Source: Spizellomyces punctatus DAOM BR117
Taxonomy: Eukaryota > Chytridiomycota > Chytridiomycetes > Spizellomycetales > Spizellomycetaceae
Direction: 5' to 3'
Assembly (NCBI RefSeq): GCF_000182565.1
Contig: NW_015971557.1
Span: forward strand, 259,622 to 319,680
Length of the DNA stretch: 60,059 nucleotides
Shown here: one piece after another, positions 38,001-49,658 of the stretch
How the letters are laid out: the number at the start of each line of letters is the position of its first letter
How positions within the stretch are numbered: position 1 is the stretch's first letter
Translations under genes and position numbers: made by a program
The notes under the pieces: generated by a model
Told to the model about the DNA's origin: nothing
What the model saw: the letters and a program-made list of their open reading frames with translations, nothing else
The model's database searches: none

Positions 38001-39126
38001 AACTGTTTTGAGTGCTTTGTTTAGTTGCTGCCACAGCGGGACTATCTAATGGTTGCAGGGGTGGGCCCACGTAGGTGAAACCATTCTCGGTCGGGTTCTG
38101 GGAGTTCCATTCTTGGCAATTTTTTGCCTTGTAGAAAGACAGGTGTTGATCAGTGACCCGCGGTGTATGATACGACAGTGTGCTCTTGTCAGTCAGCAAT
38201 GTTCGTGCAAGAGTGTAGTTGAGCCGGGTGTATCCGGAACCCCATCGAGTCCAAGTTGTCAAGTCTGTTTCTCCCGCTGTTCGTTCGGCAATAGTTAAAA
38301 ACACGACGGGCATGATTGTCATGACGCTCATAAGCACCGCTGTAGCAAAGACTACGAGACAAACAGACGTGCACCCTATACAAAATTGCGATTTCTGACG
38401 AGAGGTTTCGCGTATTGAGTAACGCCATATGTTCACGGCACTCGAGCCGGCGGCGAGGAGTGATCGACCTCGAGGATGACTAGGTGGGAGTTGACGAGGA
38501 GTGGATACATTCCCAATAACAGCAGATTTGATAATGAGAGAGCCCGCTCTCGTTCCATTGCTTGATTTTGATGTAGCAGTCTCCTCGCCGGTTGATTTAG
38601 TAACAGGTGGCATCTCGTTTGTCAGTTTGGCGATTGGCAGAATAGAACCCTTTGATTGGTCGAATGAATCTACTGGATAGACCGTATTGCAGTTCTTGGG
38701 TAGTCTGGAAAATGATCGATGGGTAACCGCGCTTGGATTTCGAACAGGTACGAAGTTAGCGGAGAGTGCACGTCGGACCTCCAGATGACCGTCACTACCG
38801 TCGTAGGCCGAAGACCGATAGTCAGAGCCTGTAGTCGACGATTGACTGCGTCCTTGTGATGTTATTTCTCCCTGTACTGAAGAGCGTACACTGCCAAGTT
38901 GAGAGGAGTTGACGATGGTAGAGTTGCCGGACGCCGCAACACTGGTTCTCGACTCTTCTTGGTTCTTGGTTGCCGACGCGGTACTGCTACGATTACTACG
39001 GTCGCCTTCCGAAGCCGTAGCAGGTTCTAGTGACGAAGTACGGTATATTGTGCCAAAGTTTCTTGCGGTTGCTTGCTGCTGATTATGAGATTGACTCCTT
39101 TCTTCAGATAATGGCGACTGAAACAT
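35094..39126 (-). CDS. Large FtsX/MacB-type permease protein
   Basis: A very large multi-pass membrane protein of about 1,200 residues. The N-terminal 250 residues from MFQSPLSEERSQSHNQQQ (ATG 39126) are a Ser/Thr/Gln-rich cytosolic tail. A first helix, VCLVVFATAVLMSVMTIMP, precedes a large extracytoplasmic domain. Then comes an FtsX block, FLSLISSIVVALFVGLSCFL with ETRTFELGILRMVGQTRKGI, four more helices, a second large soluble domain and a second FtsX block, TLLVMLITLFSLNGCMYTNI with GKELGVIRALGLTKWGIFRL. The E-x-G-x-x-R-x-x-G loop that couples FtsX proteins to their ATPase is present twice. No ATPase gene lies nearby. Introns near 36,350-36,410 and 37,050-37,170 and a short last exon end at VAVLRE (35094). 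An upstream ATG at 39222 is possible. Confidence 0.72.
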
Positions 39127-39729
39127 TCCTGGGCAAACAATCACAAGGTTGCTTGCAGCGAGGATGTAGCAGGTGTCATTAGTGTATCTGTCCGGGGAGG
39201 ATTCATCAAAGAAGATATTCAACAGTGATACTCGTTGGTCTGCCTTACCGAATGGGGCTTAGGTACGCGTATGGGATCGCGTCAAGAACCCGCAGCAGTT
39301 ACTCGAAGCCCAAAACTCGTTCTTGGTTCTATACCATTATCCCTATCAGTTTGTCCAGGCTTAAGCAGGCAGAGTTCCTTGCTATCCTACCATGTTAGAA
39401 CAGCCAACCTTAGAATTTCAAATGGCCTGCAATTATGGTACTGGTAGTGATCGGCGATATCACCGTTATGTTTCTACCACAAGACGTGGACATGTCACTG
39501 CCATCATTCATTACACAAATCTTCACTTGTTTATATGGCGGCGAGTTGCAATGGAGACAATTAATGGAGGATGTCTATGGTTTGTCACGAGCATACGTCC
39601 ATTAACATAAAAGGGCGACCCTGCCTTGTGTGGCTGGTAGCGTGGGACGCCATGTGTTGTATGCATGTCATGGCTATATTTTATAGTCTACCTAGATACA
39701 TCCCTCCGGTATACTCTTGTCAATGCAAC
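39127..39729. other. Intergenic region
   Basis: About 600 bases between the permease start and the stop of the kinase gene on the same strand. Plus-strand open frames at 39235-39610 have no recognisable content. Confidence 0.35.
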
Positions 39730-40773
39730 TTACAATAGCATAGCCCTAAACTGAGTAGCTGTTGGCGGTGTGCTGTCGAAGATAGAATGCAGAGCCTTTC
39801 TCAAATCTGGACAGGAGTGGAGGCCGGTTAAACGAAAACCTAAATAAAACAGCTCAATATTTAACTTGCAAGTTTACGCACCAGCTGGAATCTTTGTTCC
39901 CTGCTTATCCAGTAATCTCAGACCCTCAATGTGGCTCGTGTCAAATTCGCCATCTTTTGCCACTCGACCTACCAGCATTTCGATAAAAACTCGGGCCAAT
40001 CCCCTCACATCCTCACCGAGCACATCAAGTGAATCTTCCCCCTCTCCCCCCACATGTCTCGCCATTCCCAGGTCTACCAGCTTGGCAATTGAGCCATCAA
40101 CATGGACATTTGACGGTCGGACGTCGCCGTGTCTTATGCCTCGGGCATGAAGATAGATTAAAGCGCTAGCCAGCTGTCGCGTCCATTGCAGCGCAGTTTC
40201 AAGTGTCGGCCGTCCAAAGGTGTCCATATATGTACGTAGTCGATGCCCAAATAGTTCCATGACAATAGCCAACGCTGGCGGTGTCCCACCTGGAGGTACA
40301 TCGAACGATGAAAAATACCGAACAATATGCGGATGCGACAGATGGGGAGCGGTTTCTGATTCAAACGAATACTGGAGAATGGGATCAAAGTCGTCTTTGG
40401 GTAAAAACTTAATTGCATACTACAAAAGGGTTCAGTTAGCTGACCAGGTTCCACCATTGTTCAGATTGTGGCGACGCACCTGCCTCCCAGACATCTTATT
40501 TGTTGCTTCGTAGACTTCTGTAAAGGCGCCTGCTCCTAAAAATCTCCCCAACTGATATTCGGCCAAGAGTTGTTGGGGCATTGGAAAGCTGCATGGGACC
40601 TTGTCGAATTGTGCCTCAGCCGGAAGTGCTGTGAGAGTGCTCATAGGTTGCACTGCCTGGCACAGAGAGGTTCTGGCTAACGACCGCCCACAATAACGTG
40701 GTGCTATCGTACATCCATATTGCAAGGCCGCACAAATAATCTGTCTAGGTCTTACTTTCAAAAGCATGCTCAT
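39730..40773 (-). CDS. Divergent protein kinase
   Basis: Three exons. The glycine loop YQLGRFLGAGAFTEVYEAT and ATP-binding Lys in YAIKFLPKDDF are normal. The hinge is IVMELFGHRLRTYMD. The catalytic loop reads HGDVRPSN instead of HRDLKxxN, keeping the catalytic Asp and Asn; the magnesium loop is DLG instead of DFG. There is no clear APE motif; the following segment is MARHVGGEGEDSLDVLGEDV. The last exon begins after an intron (GT near 39,881, AG near 39,840) and encodes LTGLHSCPDLRKALHSIFDS, ending at 39730. The N-terminus, MSMLLKVRPRQIICAALQ with many Arg and no acids, could be a mitochondrial targeting peptide. It is probably active but of an unknown subfamily; a scaffold-type pseudokinase cannot be excluded. 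Confidence 0.72.
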
Positions 40774-41241
40774 CGCTGACTAGGTCAAGTCAAAAGACGT
40801 TGACACGTCGGCATTACGATCCTGGTATGGTGGCTTAGGCGCATGATTGCGTAAGATCTCTTCATCGGTACTTCGAGTTATCCCCATTTTCAGCTCTGTG
40901 GAATATTTATTGCTTATCGCTGGCGAAAAGACCGCTTAACATTTCACGTTTAACACACTTTTTATTCATTGCACTAAATTGAGGTCAAAAAAGTTCGACC
41001 GAACTCTCTCAGGTCGCGTGCACAGTAACAAATAGCCATAGGGAAGGCTGGCAGTGATTTGAAGTCGAGGCTACGAAGGTGATCACCGGTAAGCTATGGG
41101 CAACTCTCCGCGAGAAACGGTGGTGCCCATTTTTTGGACGTTGACGCAAGCTTTGACGTGATTCCGTCAGGGTAGCCTCGGCGTGCATTCGTCGTAAGGA
41201 GGGGTAGTCTTTGAAAAGCTCCAGAAGGATCACACGTTGTC
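40774..41241. other. Intergenic region
   Basis: About 470 bases between the kinase 5' end and the SMG6 stop, AT-rich around 40,900-41,000. No gene seen; minus-strand open frames at 41009-41309 run out of frame with SMG6. Confidence 0.4.
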
Positions 41242-44200
41242 CTAGCTTTTTCGGCCCTTGTGCTCCACTGACGTCTTTCCAGTGCGAGGTGTCCGAGGTA
41301 CCTTATCAACCACCTCGATGCCCATGGTACGAGCTTTAAGCTTCATATTCACGTCGTCCGTAACCAAAACAACGGGACTCGCAGTTCCATCCTTTTGATT
41401 GTCCTTGTGATATTGACAGCACTTCAAGATCACATCATCGTTGTTCTTTCTTCTCTCATCTGCTGTGCTCCGAGTTGCCCAGTTTTCTGTGCGAACTCTA
41501 AGATCAAAAAGGAAATTCCCTTGACTAGTTTGCAACTTTAGCCAAGGCTTCCGTCGCCGACCACCGGTAGAACTCGTGCCATCTCCAAATTCCTCTTCCA
41601 AGTACTGGACAGCATGTAGAGCTTGGAGTCCCTTTTCATCATCGCTGATTTTCAATCCGTCAAGCTCCGTAACCACTGCGTCCAGCCACAGTGACGGTTA
41701 TTAGCACTATACTCAGTAGCCACTGGTAGACATGGTCTACTTACCGACTAACGGGATGCTCACTATCCAGTCACCGGACTCAATAACGTGTTTTACTTCT
41801 TGCAAACGATGCAGGAATATATTTGTGTCAAACACAATGACTGTCTCTCCGGGGACGACTCTGACAGAAGTCGTTCTCTTGTCACGCAGTTGAGTAGGTG
41901 CCATCGTGCGCTGTTGTGAAGTGAGCGTGCCATGAAGCTTTTGACGAAGCGCCTGCAACAAGGAATAGGCATCAGAATGTGCATATTACTCTCCAGATGG
42001 GTAGGCCACGATATGCAGACCTTTAGATGCTGCACTGTGTGATCAACTTCCACGGCGTCCGATTCTACGCCATTTTGCGTCTCGAAAGGATACGGTTCAT
42101 AGTCAACCTCCTCCTCCTCCTCCTCTTCCTGGACATTGTCGTCCGACTAAAGCAGTGCCCTTGAGCGACATGAATTCAGAAAATGTTTCAGCAAACTATC
42201 AAACCTTTGCTAATTCTGGGGCCACCGATTCGACCATATCAAGTGTCTGTTTTCTGTAGGAGAAGCTCTTCTGTTCTGGGTCATAGTAGAACACCGGAAC
42301 TTTCTGGAAAATAAAACTTAGGATAAGTACAAACCGCACTTGAATATATATATGTATGTGATTCAATATCACCTCAGCAAGAATTCGGGCCAACACAAGG
42401 ATCCGAAGTGAGCGCACACTGGCGTGCTGCTGGCCTGCTTGTTGGAACTGAACGTTTCCCGCGACATCAACGTGCTCAGCAACAAAGCGGTCTATTTCGA
42501 CCGCGCCTTGGGTCATAACAGCGTCAAACCCCGGTATCTTGTTATGGCTCTCCTTGAATGGTAGCGATCCTCGCAACTCCCTATGCAAATATGAGGAAGC
42601 AGCACTAGTGGTGAACAGTTCCAAATACTGACCAGTCCTCTGGCAAAAGCCGAGAGCTTATTATCTCTGATACGGATAACGGGTTCCTGACTTCTTCGTT
42701 CAAGGCCCTTGCAAGACTATTGCAGAGAATCGCCATAGAGGACCAGAATCTGCTATACTTCTGCTCAAGCGAAAAAGAACAATTAGCCAAAGTTATCGGG
42801 GCAAGCGTGTGCTGGCGACTCACCTGTACAGTGATGTACGGTACCCATACCGATGCTGTGTTGATCAACCAAAGGATTGTCACCTCAATGTATAGGAGAC
42901 CTGCTGTCACGGGAACTTCTTGACGGAGCTCCGCATTGTCATATTCAGTGTGCAGGGCATTAATTTCCTCCTTCACAGCCACATCCAGAATATGAATGCT
43001 TGTTGAAATTAAATTCTCTCGGATTTGGTCCAGACCCCCGTCTTTTTCCATCGCAGGATTGATCTTGGAGAGGTACGACATTGAAGCATTTACGGCCGCA
43101 AGTCGAAACCACACACTGAAGTTTTCGTCTGAAGGTATACGCAACATTGATGATACGTTGTTCAAATGTGCCGCAAACATAGCGAAATATTCAGTGAACC
43201 GCTCCGTGCTAGCGCATCATCAGCATATTATCGCAGAGTTCCATAGCGTGTCTACAACATGCAAGTAACATACCTTATCTTACTATAAAAGATCTCGTGT
43301 AATCTCACAAAGAGGTTGAGCATAATCGCAATCGGCTTTCTGTCCCCGGAGATACAAATGTTATCTGAAGTCTTGCGTGACCTGGAGAGAGTTTTCACGC
43401 TATTCACAGCGGCAGTAGGCCGACCGTCCGCGATTTCGATACATTTCCGGTTGGATTCAAATAAAAATGTCAGGGAATCGCGCGCGTTTGCAAATGGGGA
43501 CCTCACAGTCAGACTGCGAAGGTAGTAATGAAGCGCTTCTAGGTGACGCTCCTCATACATTGACGTAATCGCAAGTTGGTTGTAGTAAAGGCCTTTCGAG
43601 AGCTGGTGTCAGAAGTTCGTAATGAAATCTGAATACGAGTAGGCCTTACCATTATGGGGACACAGAAGTGCGGCTTCCTTATAGAGTCTCTTCGTGACAG
43701 ACCAGTCCTTATCACTTTGTACTGCAGAGGGTTTCTCATACAGATACAAGGTGTTGTAGCGTGCTAAGTCTGCAAGACAATTCAAGCTGCGGTGCCAAAT
43801 TGGCGAGGACGATTCTGTCTTTGTCCGGTGACGCTTCAATCTACCAATCAAGAGTCTGTAAAGCACTTGCGCCCCAACAATAAAATCGATCCAAGCGGCA
43901 TGGACAGGCGGGCTTAATTTTCCGCTCTCGGCTGTAACATTGGCACGTAAGCTCTCTATACAGCTATACACGCTGTTTCGCCATAGCCGTGTCTCCAAAT
44001 CGTATTTGATTCCAAGGTTATAATCACTGCCAATGATGTCAGCGTACAGCTTACCCAGACTTGGAATTGAGGAACAGAAGAGACGGTGTGAGCTTCGTGG
44101 TGCGACGCGCAGACACTTCGAGTTGGCGACATACCTCAGCCGAGTTGCTGTCCGCTTACGGATACTTTCTGTCTGATAATCAGACCGGGTAACCATCACG

Positions 44201-45322
44201 GACTTTTTTTCGTTGGCGAGAGTTTCTTCAATTTTGCATATTGACTTGTACATCTGTTTGAGTTGATCAAAGAAATATGGGGCTTCATCCTAATATCAAC
44301 GAGAATGGTGGCAATCGTGTCAAGGAATGTTACGGAATACCACTTTACCAGCGGCGACTTACCCGTAACTGAAGCCTCTCTAGTTCCTGCACCACGCTAA
44401 CTTGCGGGTCTTCTGACCGGCGACCGGGCCGACGCGGGCCCAACGCTCCTTGGTTCGCTTTCCCATTCTCGCCCTTTTTAGAGAATAGCTCAAAAGAATG
44501 CGGCGAGGCCACACCAGATTCCACATTCCGATGATCGAGCGGGCGATCACGCTCAGAGCGCTTAAGCACGCTACGCCGGGTTGTGTCCTCTTCAGGTCGG
44601 GAACCATTACCGTTACGACTGATCTTGCTCTCGGTGACACCTTCGATAGGTCGGTTGAGCTTCGTTACCGTGCTTCGAGGATCATACAGGTGTGGATTCG
44701 CAGGATGGTTGCGCCGGAACACATCTTCTTCGTGGTCGGTGGTCGAATGTCGGCCCTTCCTGTCCCTTGCTCGACCATGCCTGCTGGCAACGTGATCCTG
44801 CGAGGAAGGCAACTTCTTGGACGACTGCGTATGGCTTCGTTTGAAAGTCTGAGAGTTACGATCCACGATAAGATCGGAGTACATTCCTCCGCCTACAGCA
44901 CCGCGGCCGCGCACTTTACGTATAGATGTCGCAACTGTCTTTATCTCTTCTTCTGCGGCCTTATCGGCATTTGTCAGGTCTGGAGCGCAGTCAGACTCAT
45001 CCTCACTCTCGGATAGACTATTGTCGGACGAGGATTCTTCAGAAAAGATGCAGCTTTCGCTGTGTTACAAAGCACCCATATCAGCTCTAGTCCATATCAA
45101 TAGGTTTTGAGTAGGCCATCACCTGTCTTCTTCTCGGTCAACCGAATCTGGTGCTTCGTCGTCCGACTGGGCATCCTCCGAGCTGTCCTTTGCGCAAGAC
45201 GACTGTTTTTGGCGAAGATATCCGCGAGTGTGAGGTGAAACTGAACCGTTCTGGCTCAATGCCGTTAAATTAGATAAACTCTTGATTCCGATACGTGAGT
45301 TGCCCGAAATTACTTTTGACAT
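41242..45322 (-). CDS. SMG6: SMG6/EST1A nonsense-mediated decay endonuclease
   Basis: SMG6 cuts mRNAs with premature stops near the terminating ribosome. The probable first exon starts at MSKVISGNSRIGIKSLSNL (ATG 45322) and is acidic; a basic low-complexity region lies at 44,350-44,920. The 14-3-3-like/TPR region follows: LGKLYADIIGSDYNLGIKYD, LETRLWRNSVYSCIESLR, PIWHRSLNCLADLARYNTLY, CPHNGKAYSQLAI and SMYEERHLEALHYYLRSLTV. The C-terminal PIN domain is VIVFDTNIFLHRLQEV, VVTELDGLK, RRKNNDDVILKCCQYH and PVVLVTDDVNMKLKARTMGI, so all acidic catalytic residues are present, unlike the dead PIN of SMG5. Many introns; some internal exon borders are not resolved. Ends with TSVEHKGRKS. The start is 88 bases from the PPR gene start. 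Confidence 0.88.
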
Positions 45323-45409
45323 TTACAAAGGAAATAATAGCTGCTGGACAGTTATTTTCGTAAGGTCAAGACGCTGCTGGAAGACCAACCGGGCGGATGA
45401 CGAGATCGC

Positions 45410-48400
45410 GTGGCACAGAAGCGCAGTGACAATTCCACTGTTGTCATGGCAACTAGCAGTACCTCTGGGACATTGTTCAAAATGCATGTTGAGATCTCTC
45501 CAACAGAAATAATGCATTGTTGCAGACATGCCAGGGTGGCCTTTTCACCCGGCTCGCCCTTTCACCATCTCATTGGCGATGTCGCGGGACTCTGGACAGT
45601 GCGCCGCCCTTTTGGCGTGGCGTCTTGCCTACGAAGGCATTTGGACCCACCGGTGTTCTCATTTGCCAAATGGACGGATAACGCACCCGACAACAGCAAT
45701 TTAATAATACGGATATTGAACTCCCGGGATAAAGAACGCAAATCCTCAAAATCCCGGAGATCTAAGAGTGAAGAGCACCCAAAGCACCTACTCAGGGCTC
45801 TTGAAGGAGTCATCCGTGCGCGGGACCAGGCTGAATTCAATACCCTTTGGATGGACGTCAAATCTCTTCTAAAAGACCATGAGAAGCTTGACAAATGGAT
45901 ATCAAAAATCTCTCTTGTAAATTGGGTAGAGTTCTTAGGAGGGGTCTTTAACAGACCAGAATTAGAATTGGAAGCCAAAGTCGGGAACCTCACGGTTCTC
46001 GTCCGTGCTATGGCAAGATATTACCCTTCGAGTCTACTCGACGTTCTGGTCTTTCAGGCACTGTGGGGTTCAAGAGTGGACGGCCATTCAATGGCCGATG
46101 ATCCTTCAGCAGCAGCTAGATTTCTTGCAATCTGGGAATATACGAAGAATATAGTTGGTGACTCCTCACCGAAACCGACGAACGCTCCCATAACCTTACG
46201 GGCCGCCGATTTGAAGGGCCTCGATACAGCGCTTCAGTCGGTTTTTCGCAATGCAGCACGCATCAAGTATTTACCTGAATACACTCCAAGTATTGTGGAG
46301 GCTTGCTGGCAAATGTTTGATCGATTGTGGACTGAGCTGGAAGTCATTCGGCCCTTGCTGACGCCTGCCGCGGACTATAAAGCACTCCTCATCGTACTAC
46401 AGAGGCACAGTAACGTAAATTACGTTCGGAAAGTCGTCAGCCGAATGCGGATGGTGGCTCCTCTGAGTACATTCGAGTACAACGCTCTTCTCAAGGTCGA
46501 GGGGAGAACTGGGAATGTCAGTTCGCTAGTTTCAATCTGGCAAGAAATGAAAGCTGGTGGTGCTCACTCGGCGCCAAACTCTGCCAGTTTGGAAACGGTT
46601 GCACAGGGACTAAGAGCGGCCATGGTGCAGCTTTTGCGTGCTGACGATGTTGAACCGGAAAATCTTGAGGCCGTCTGGAACGCATTCCAGGTCTTGTGGA
46701 ATGACATTGGGGATGTCCTAGACTCTGACCACTACAAGCAACTTCTAGCACTGGTGAAAAGACGGCCGGTTGATGGGGACATGCAAATTGTACGGGTTAG
46801 ATGGGTGCTTGATAGGATGCGGGAAACTGGTATCGACACCCGAATACATGAGCAAGTGTTGCTTAAGTCGGGAGACTCTCCAGATCCGAAAATAATTCTG
46901 CAGATATGGAAGGAAATGCAAGCGACTGGCACCCAGCTAGATAAGGATGCCAGCAAGCGAGTTCTTTTCGCCTATACCCAAACAGGAGATTACGCAGGCT
47001 TTCTGAGCTTGGCTAATTCCTTGCAGAGAGAAGGAGTGACGTTGGAAGGATGGGCTTTATCACCTGCGTTTAACAACGCGCTACGTTGGTTTGGAAAACG
47101 CCGCAAATTGACAGAATTCACAGAAGTTATTACTCTTATGCAATCCCTCGGGGTAAAACCAACTTCCCATACTCTTGACGTCACGATCGCATTCTATGCG
47201 AAAGAGGGGTTTCTCCAGAAAGCGGAAGAGATTTGCTTTACTGAGAGGAATGATGACGTTAGCCCAAGTATTGTCGGGTATACTTCCCTCCTTGCTGCAT
47301 ATTTCAAGCACAATGAATCAGAACGGGCGCGGAACTTACTGGAGGAGCTAAAAACCCGACAAATCCAGTTTGATGTGGTCACATACGGATCTATCATCCA
47401 CGGTTATACCAAAATGAAAGATATGGACTCTGCAGAAGAGTGGGTCAGAGCAATGGCAAAGACAGGGCACGAACCAAATGAAATTGTTTACGGTCACATA
47501 ATCAACGGGTACCTTAATGCAGGAAACCCGGAAAAAGCGAGGCAAATACTTCACATGATGAAGGAGAATGGCATTGTTCAACCTGGCCACATGTGCTACG
47601 CACCGCTAGTCAACTACTATCTCAAGGCAGGTCAGTGGGAGAACGCCGAGGAGTTAAAACTTGAAATGTCAAACTTGCCTTCAGTGCATACTCGGTATCA
47701 CAGTATATACAGGCCGTATATTCAGCATCATCTGGATTGTGATGAGGTCGCTTCCGCGGATAAGTTAGTGGACGAACTACAGGGCGCTGGTATTCCCCTG
47801 GACGAACGTGTGTACGGCTTGTATATAACCTACTTTGCCCGACGACTGGACTATGCGCAAGCGTTGCAATGGTTGCACCGTGCTGAGCAAGCCTCGGAAG
47901 CATCCTATCCCTGCTATAGTTCTCTCCTCAACAGTTACGCTCGCCGCGGGCGAGTGGACGATGCGGAAGCTCTCTTTGAACGTATGATGGCGAACGGCGT
48001 ACAACCGAATGCTGGAACTTTTGCCATAATGATGAGAGCCCACGGCCGGGCTGGAAATCCGCAGAAGGCCGTTCTGATTTGGGAACAGCTACGAACTCTC
48101 AAGGTGGCCCTGGACGGACGCATTGTGGGGCACTTTCTCAGCCTTTGTAAAGAATCGGGTTTGATGGACTTTGCCCGCTTGGAGTGGCATGTATTGCGGG
48201 AGAGTGTCACACTTAATGCGTCGCATTACAAAATCTATATTGAAGGACTGCTTCTGAGTGGTATGCTGGACGAGGTGAAGCGAGTTCTTGTGGACGATAT
48301 GCGCAGTGAGAATATTGTGCTCAGCGAGGACTTGTGGACGAATGTATTTAGAGCGATGAAAGCTGCCGATCGGCACCAAGATATGCAAGATCTCAAAGCA

Positions 48401-48466
48401 TATAAGAGCTACTTGAGCCAACGGGACGAAAGCGATAGACGGAAGATCATGTACCTTGATGATTAG
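45410..48466 (+). CDS. Pentatricopeptide repeat (PPR) protein, probably mitochondrial
   Basis: A single exon of 1,018 codons, rare here as nearly all neighbours are spliced. The C-terminal 550 residues are tandem 35-residue PPR motifs, such as VTYGSIIHGYTKMKDMDSAE, IVYGHIINGYLNAGNPEKAR, PCYSSLLNSYARRGRVDDAE and FAIMMRAHGRAGNPQKAVLI; the earlier half has weaker helical repeats. PPR arrays bind single-stranded RNA base by base and act mostly in mitochondria on transcript stability or translation. The N-terminus has in-frame ATGs at 45410, 45446 and 45482. The region after the third (CRHARVAFSPG, VRRPFGVASCLRRH) is Arg-rich and low in acids, as in a targeting peptide. The RNA target cannot be named. 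Confidence 0.88.
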   Translation: MAQKRSDNSTVVMATSSTSGTLFKMHVEISPTEIMHCCRHARVAFSPGSPFHHLIGDVAGLWTVRRPFGVASCLRRHLDPPVFSFAKWTDNAPDNSNLIIRILNSRDKERKSSKSRRSKSEEHPKHLLRALEGVIRARDQAEFNTLWMDVKSLLKDHEKLDKWISKISLVNWVEFLGGVFNRPELELEAKVGNLTVLVRAMARYYPSSLLDVLVFQALWGSRVDGHSMADDPSAAARFLAIWEYTKNIVGDSSPKPTNAPITLRAADLKGLDTALQSVFRNAARIKYLPEYTPSIVEACWQMFDRLWTELEVIRPLLTPAADYKALLIVLQRHSNVNYVRKVVSRMRMVAPLSTFEYNALLKVEGRTGNVSSLVSIWQEMKAGGAHSAPNSASLETVAQGLRAAMVQLLRADDVEPENLEAVWNAFQVLWNDIGDVLDSDHYKQLLALVKRRPVDGDMQIVRVRWVLDRMRETGIDTRIHEQVLLKSGDSPDPKIILQIWKEMQATGTQLDKDASKRVLFAYTQTGDYAGFLSLANSLQREGVTLEGWALSPAFNNALRWFGKRRKLTEFTEVITLMQSLGVKPTSHTLDVTIAFYAKEGFLQKAEEICFTERNDDVSPSIVGYTSLLAAYFKHNESERARNLLEELKTRQIQFDVVTYGSIIHGYTKMKDMDSAEEWVRAMAKTGHEPNEIVYGHIINGYLNAGNPEKARQILHMMKENGIVQPGHMCYAPLVNYYLKAGQWENAEELKLEMSNLPSVHTRYHSIYRPYIQHHLDCDEVASADKLVDELQGAGIPLDERVYGLYITYFARRLDYAQALQWLHRAEQASEASYPCYSSLLNSYARRGRVDDAEALFERMMANGVQPNAGTFAIMMRAHGRAGNPQKAVLIWEQLRTLKVALDGRIVGHFLSLCKESGLMDFARLEWHVLRESVTLNASHYKIYIEGLLLSGMLDEVKRVLVDDMRSENIVLSEDLWTNVFRAMKAADRHQDMQDLKAYKSYLSQRDESDRRKIMYLDD

Positions 48467-48640
48467 ATAGTTTGCGTTAATTAGGTGGTGAGAAACCAGG
48501 CTCCTGTACAGATTCTCAACACCATCACATGTAAATAGGAATCATAAAGCTACATTCGGGGAATAGTAATCGGCCCTCAAGAAAAGATGAGAAGCGCCTT
48601 CATGGCAAGAACTCTATTAACTCTAACAAAAGCAACCGCT

Positions 48641-49658
48641 CTACTTGTCTTGACTCGTCTTGACTGGTGTTGGATTGCTTACGTAGAACGTTGTAGCCGG
48701 TTGTATCTTGCCTTGCGCCTGGCATGCCTTCAAAAACTCTGGACTAACAATTGGAATATTCCATTCTACGGCCTTCTCATATTTTGGACCCCTCGGTACC
48801 GTGCATACCAAATGTGTGTTATCCGTCGTCAGATCATCAGTGTAATGCGCACCCATTCGTCCGAGCACATCGATCAGCGCTTCGATATCCGTATTATTCG
48901 AGAACGTACCGAATGAAACATTGATTCCAGTCAAATTCTCCATTGCATGTGTCTTGACGTGTACCCTGTTGCTTTGGAGCGCTCCAGCTGAGGTTCGGAT
49001 AACTAACCATATCTCATACTCGTGCGATACGTCTAACCCTGATAGTTTTGCAGACGTAGCGGTATTTGCAACGTTGAGAGAGAGTTTCTGCCCGTTTCGA
49101 TACACGTCAATCCCTCGAACGTCTGCGGCGTGAAGAACTAAAGGCTTCCAGGTGATGATGATCGAGGTTTGAGTGACGGACTTGACGGAAACTTCAGGAA
49201 CTTCAGGTGGTTGCGAAAATGAATAAAAGATTTCTTCCTGAAGGGCGAGGAAGTCTTCGTGCTGTCGACGTTCCTCCTCGTGGTTACGTTCGATAGTGAG
49301 GTTGACTATAGAGCCTGTTTTCACGCCATCCTGAGACAAGCATTAGTTAAACATTAGCGTATGGGGGAAGGTGTAAATGTGGCTGTCGAGATCCCGCCCT
49401 CTTCTGTCGTCCCCTCGCGTGGCTACTACCAGCCTCCTCAACGGACCGTTCTCTTCCTTTCACAATTATCAAGCATGAAAAGCATACCGGCAGAATTTGC
49501 GCTGGGAACTCAACGGTGTGGTGATGCGGTGACAGGAGAATCGCCATTCCCGCGTCGATCTTGCCGATAGTGAACTACAATTGGCATATACTAAGTAAAT
49601 ATCGCATAAACTATGCACCGGACATACCTACCTGCACTGAAGTAACCTCTTGCAGCAT
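48641..49658 (-). CDS. CHS5: Exomer scaffold Chs5, short form
   Basis: Chs5 with Arf1 and the ChAPs forms exomer, which takes chitin synthase III from the trans-Golgi to the surface. A ten-codon first exon ([12 protein letters not shown] 49658) joins by a TAG acceptor near 49,575 to [20 protein letters not shown], continuing VEFPAQILP; the third exon gives [16 protein letters not shown]. The fibronectin type III domain follows ([43 protein letters not shown]). Then the BRCT domain: [45 protein letters not shown] and [20 protein letters not shown]. These match the Chs5 FBE core. The protein ends about 15 residues after the BRCT domain, about 265 residues in all, against 671 in baker's yeast. 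Confidence 0.87.

Noticed and set aside
43316-44016. Open frames on the plus strand within the SMG6 region (also 44498-45016)
   Set aside because: They are antisense shadows of SMG6 exons, which show family motifs on the minus strand.
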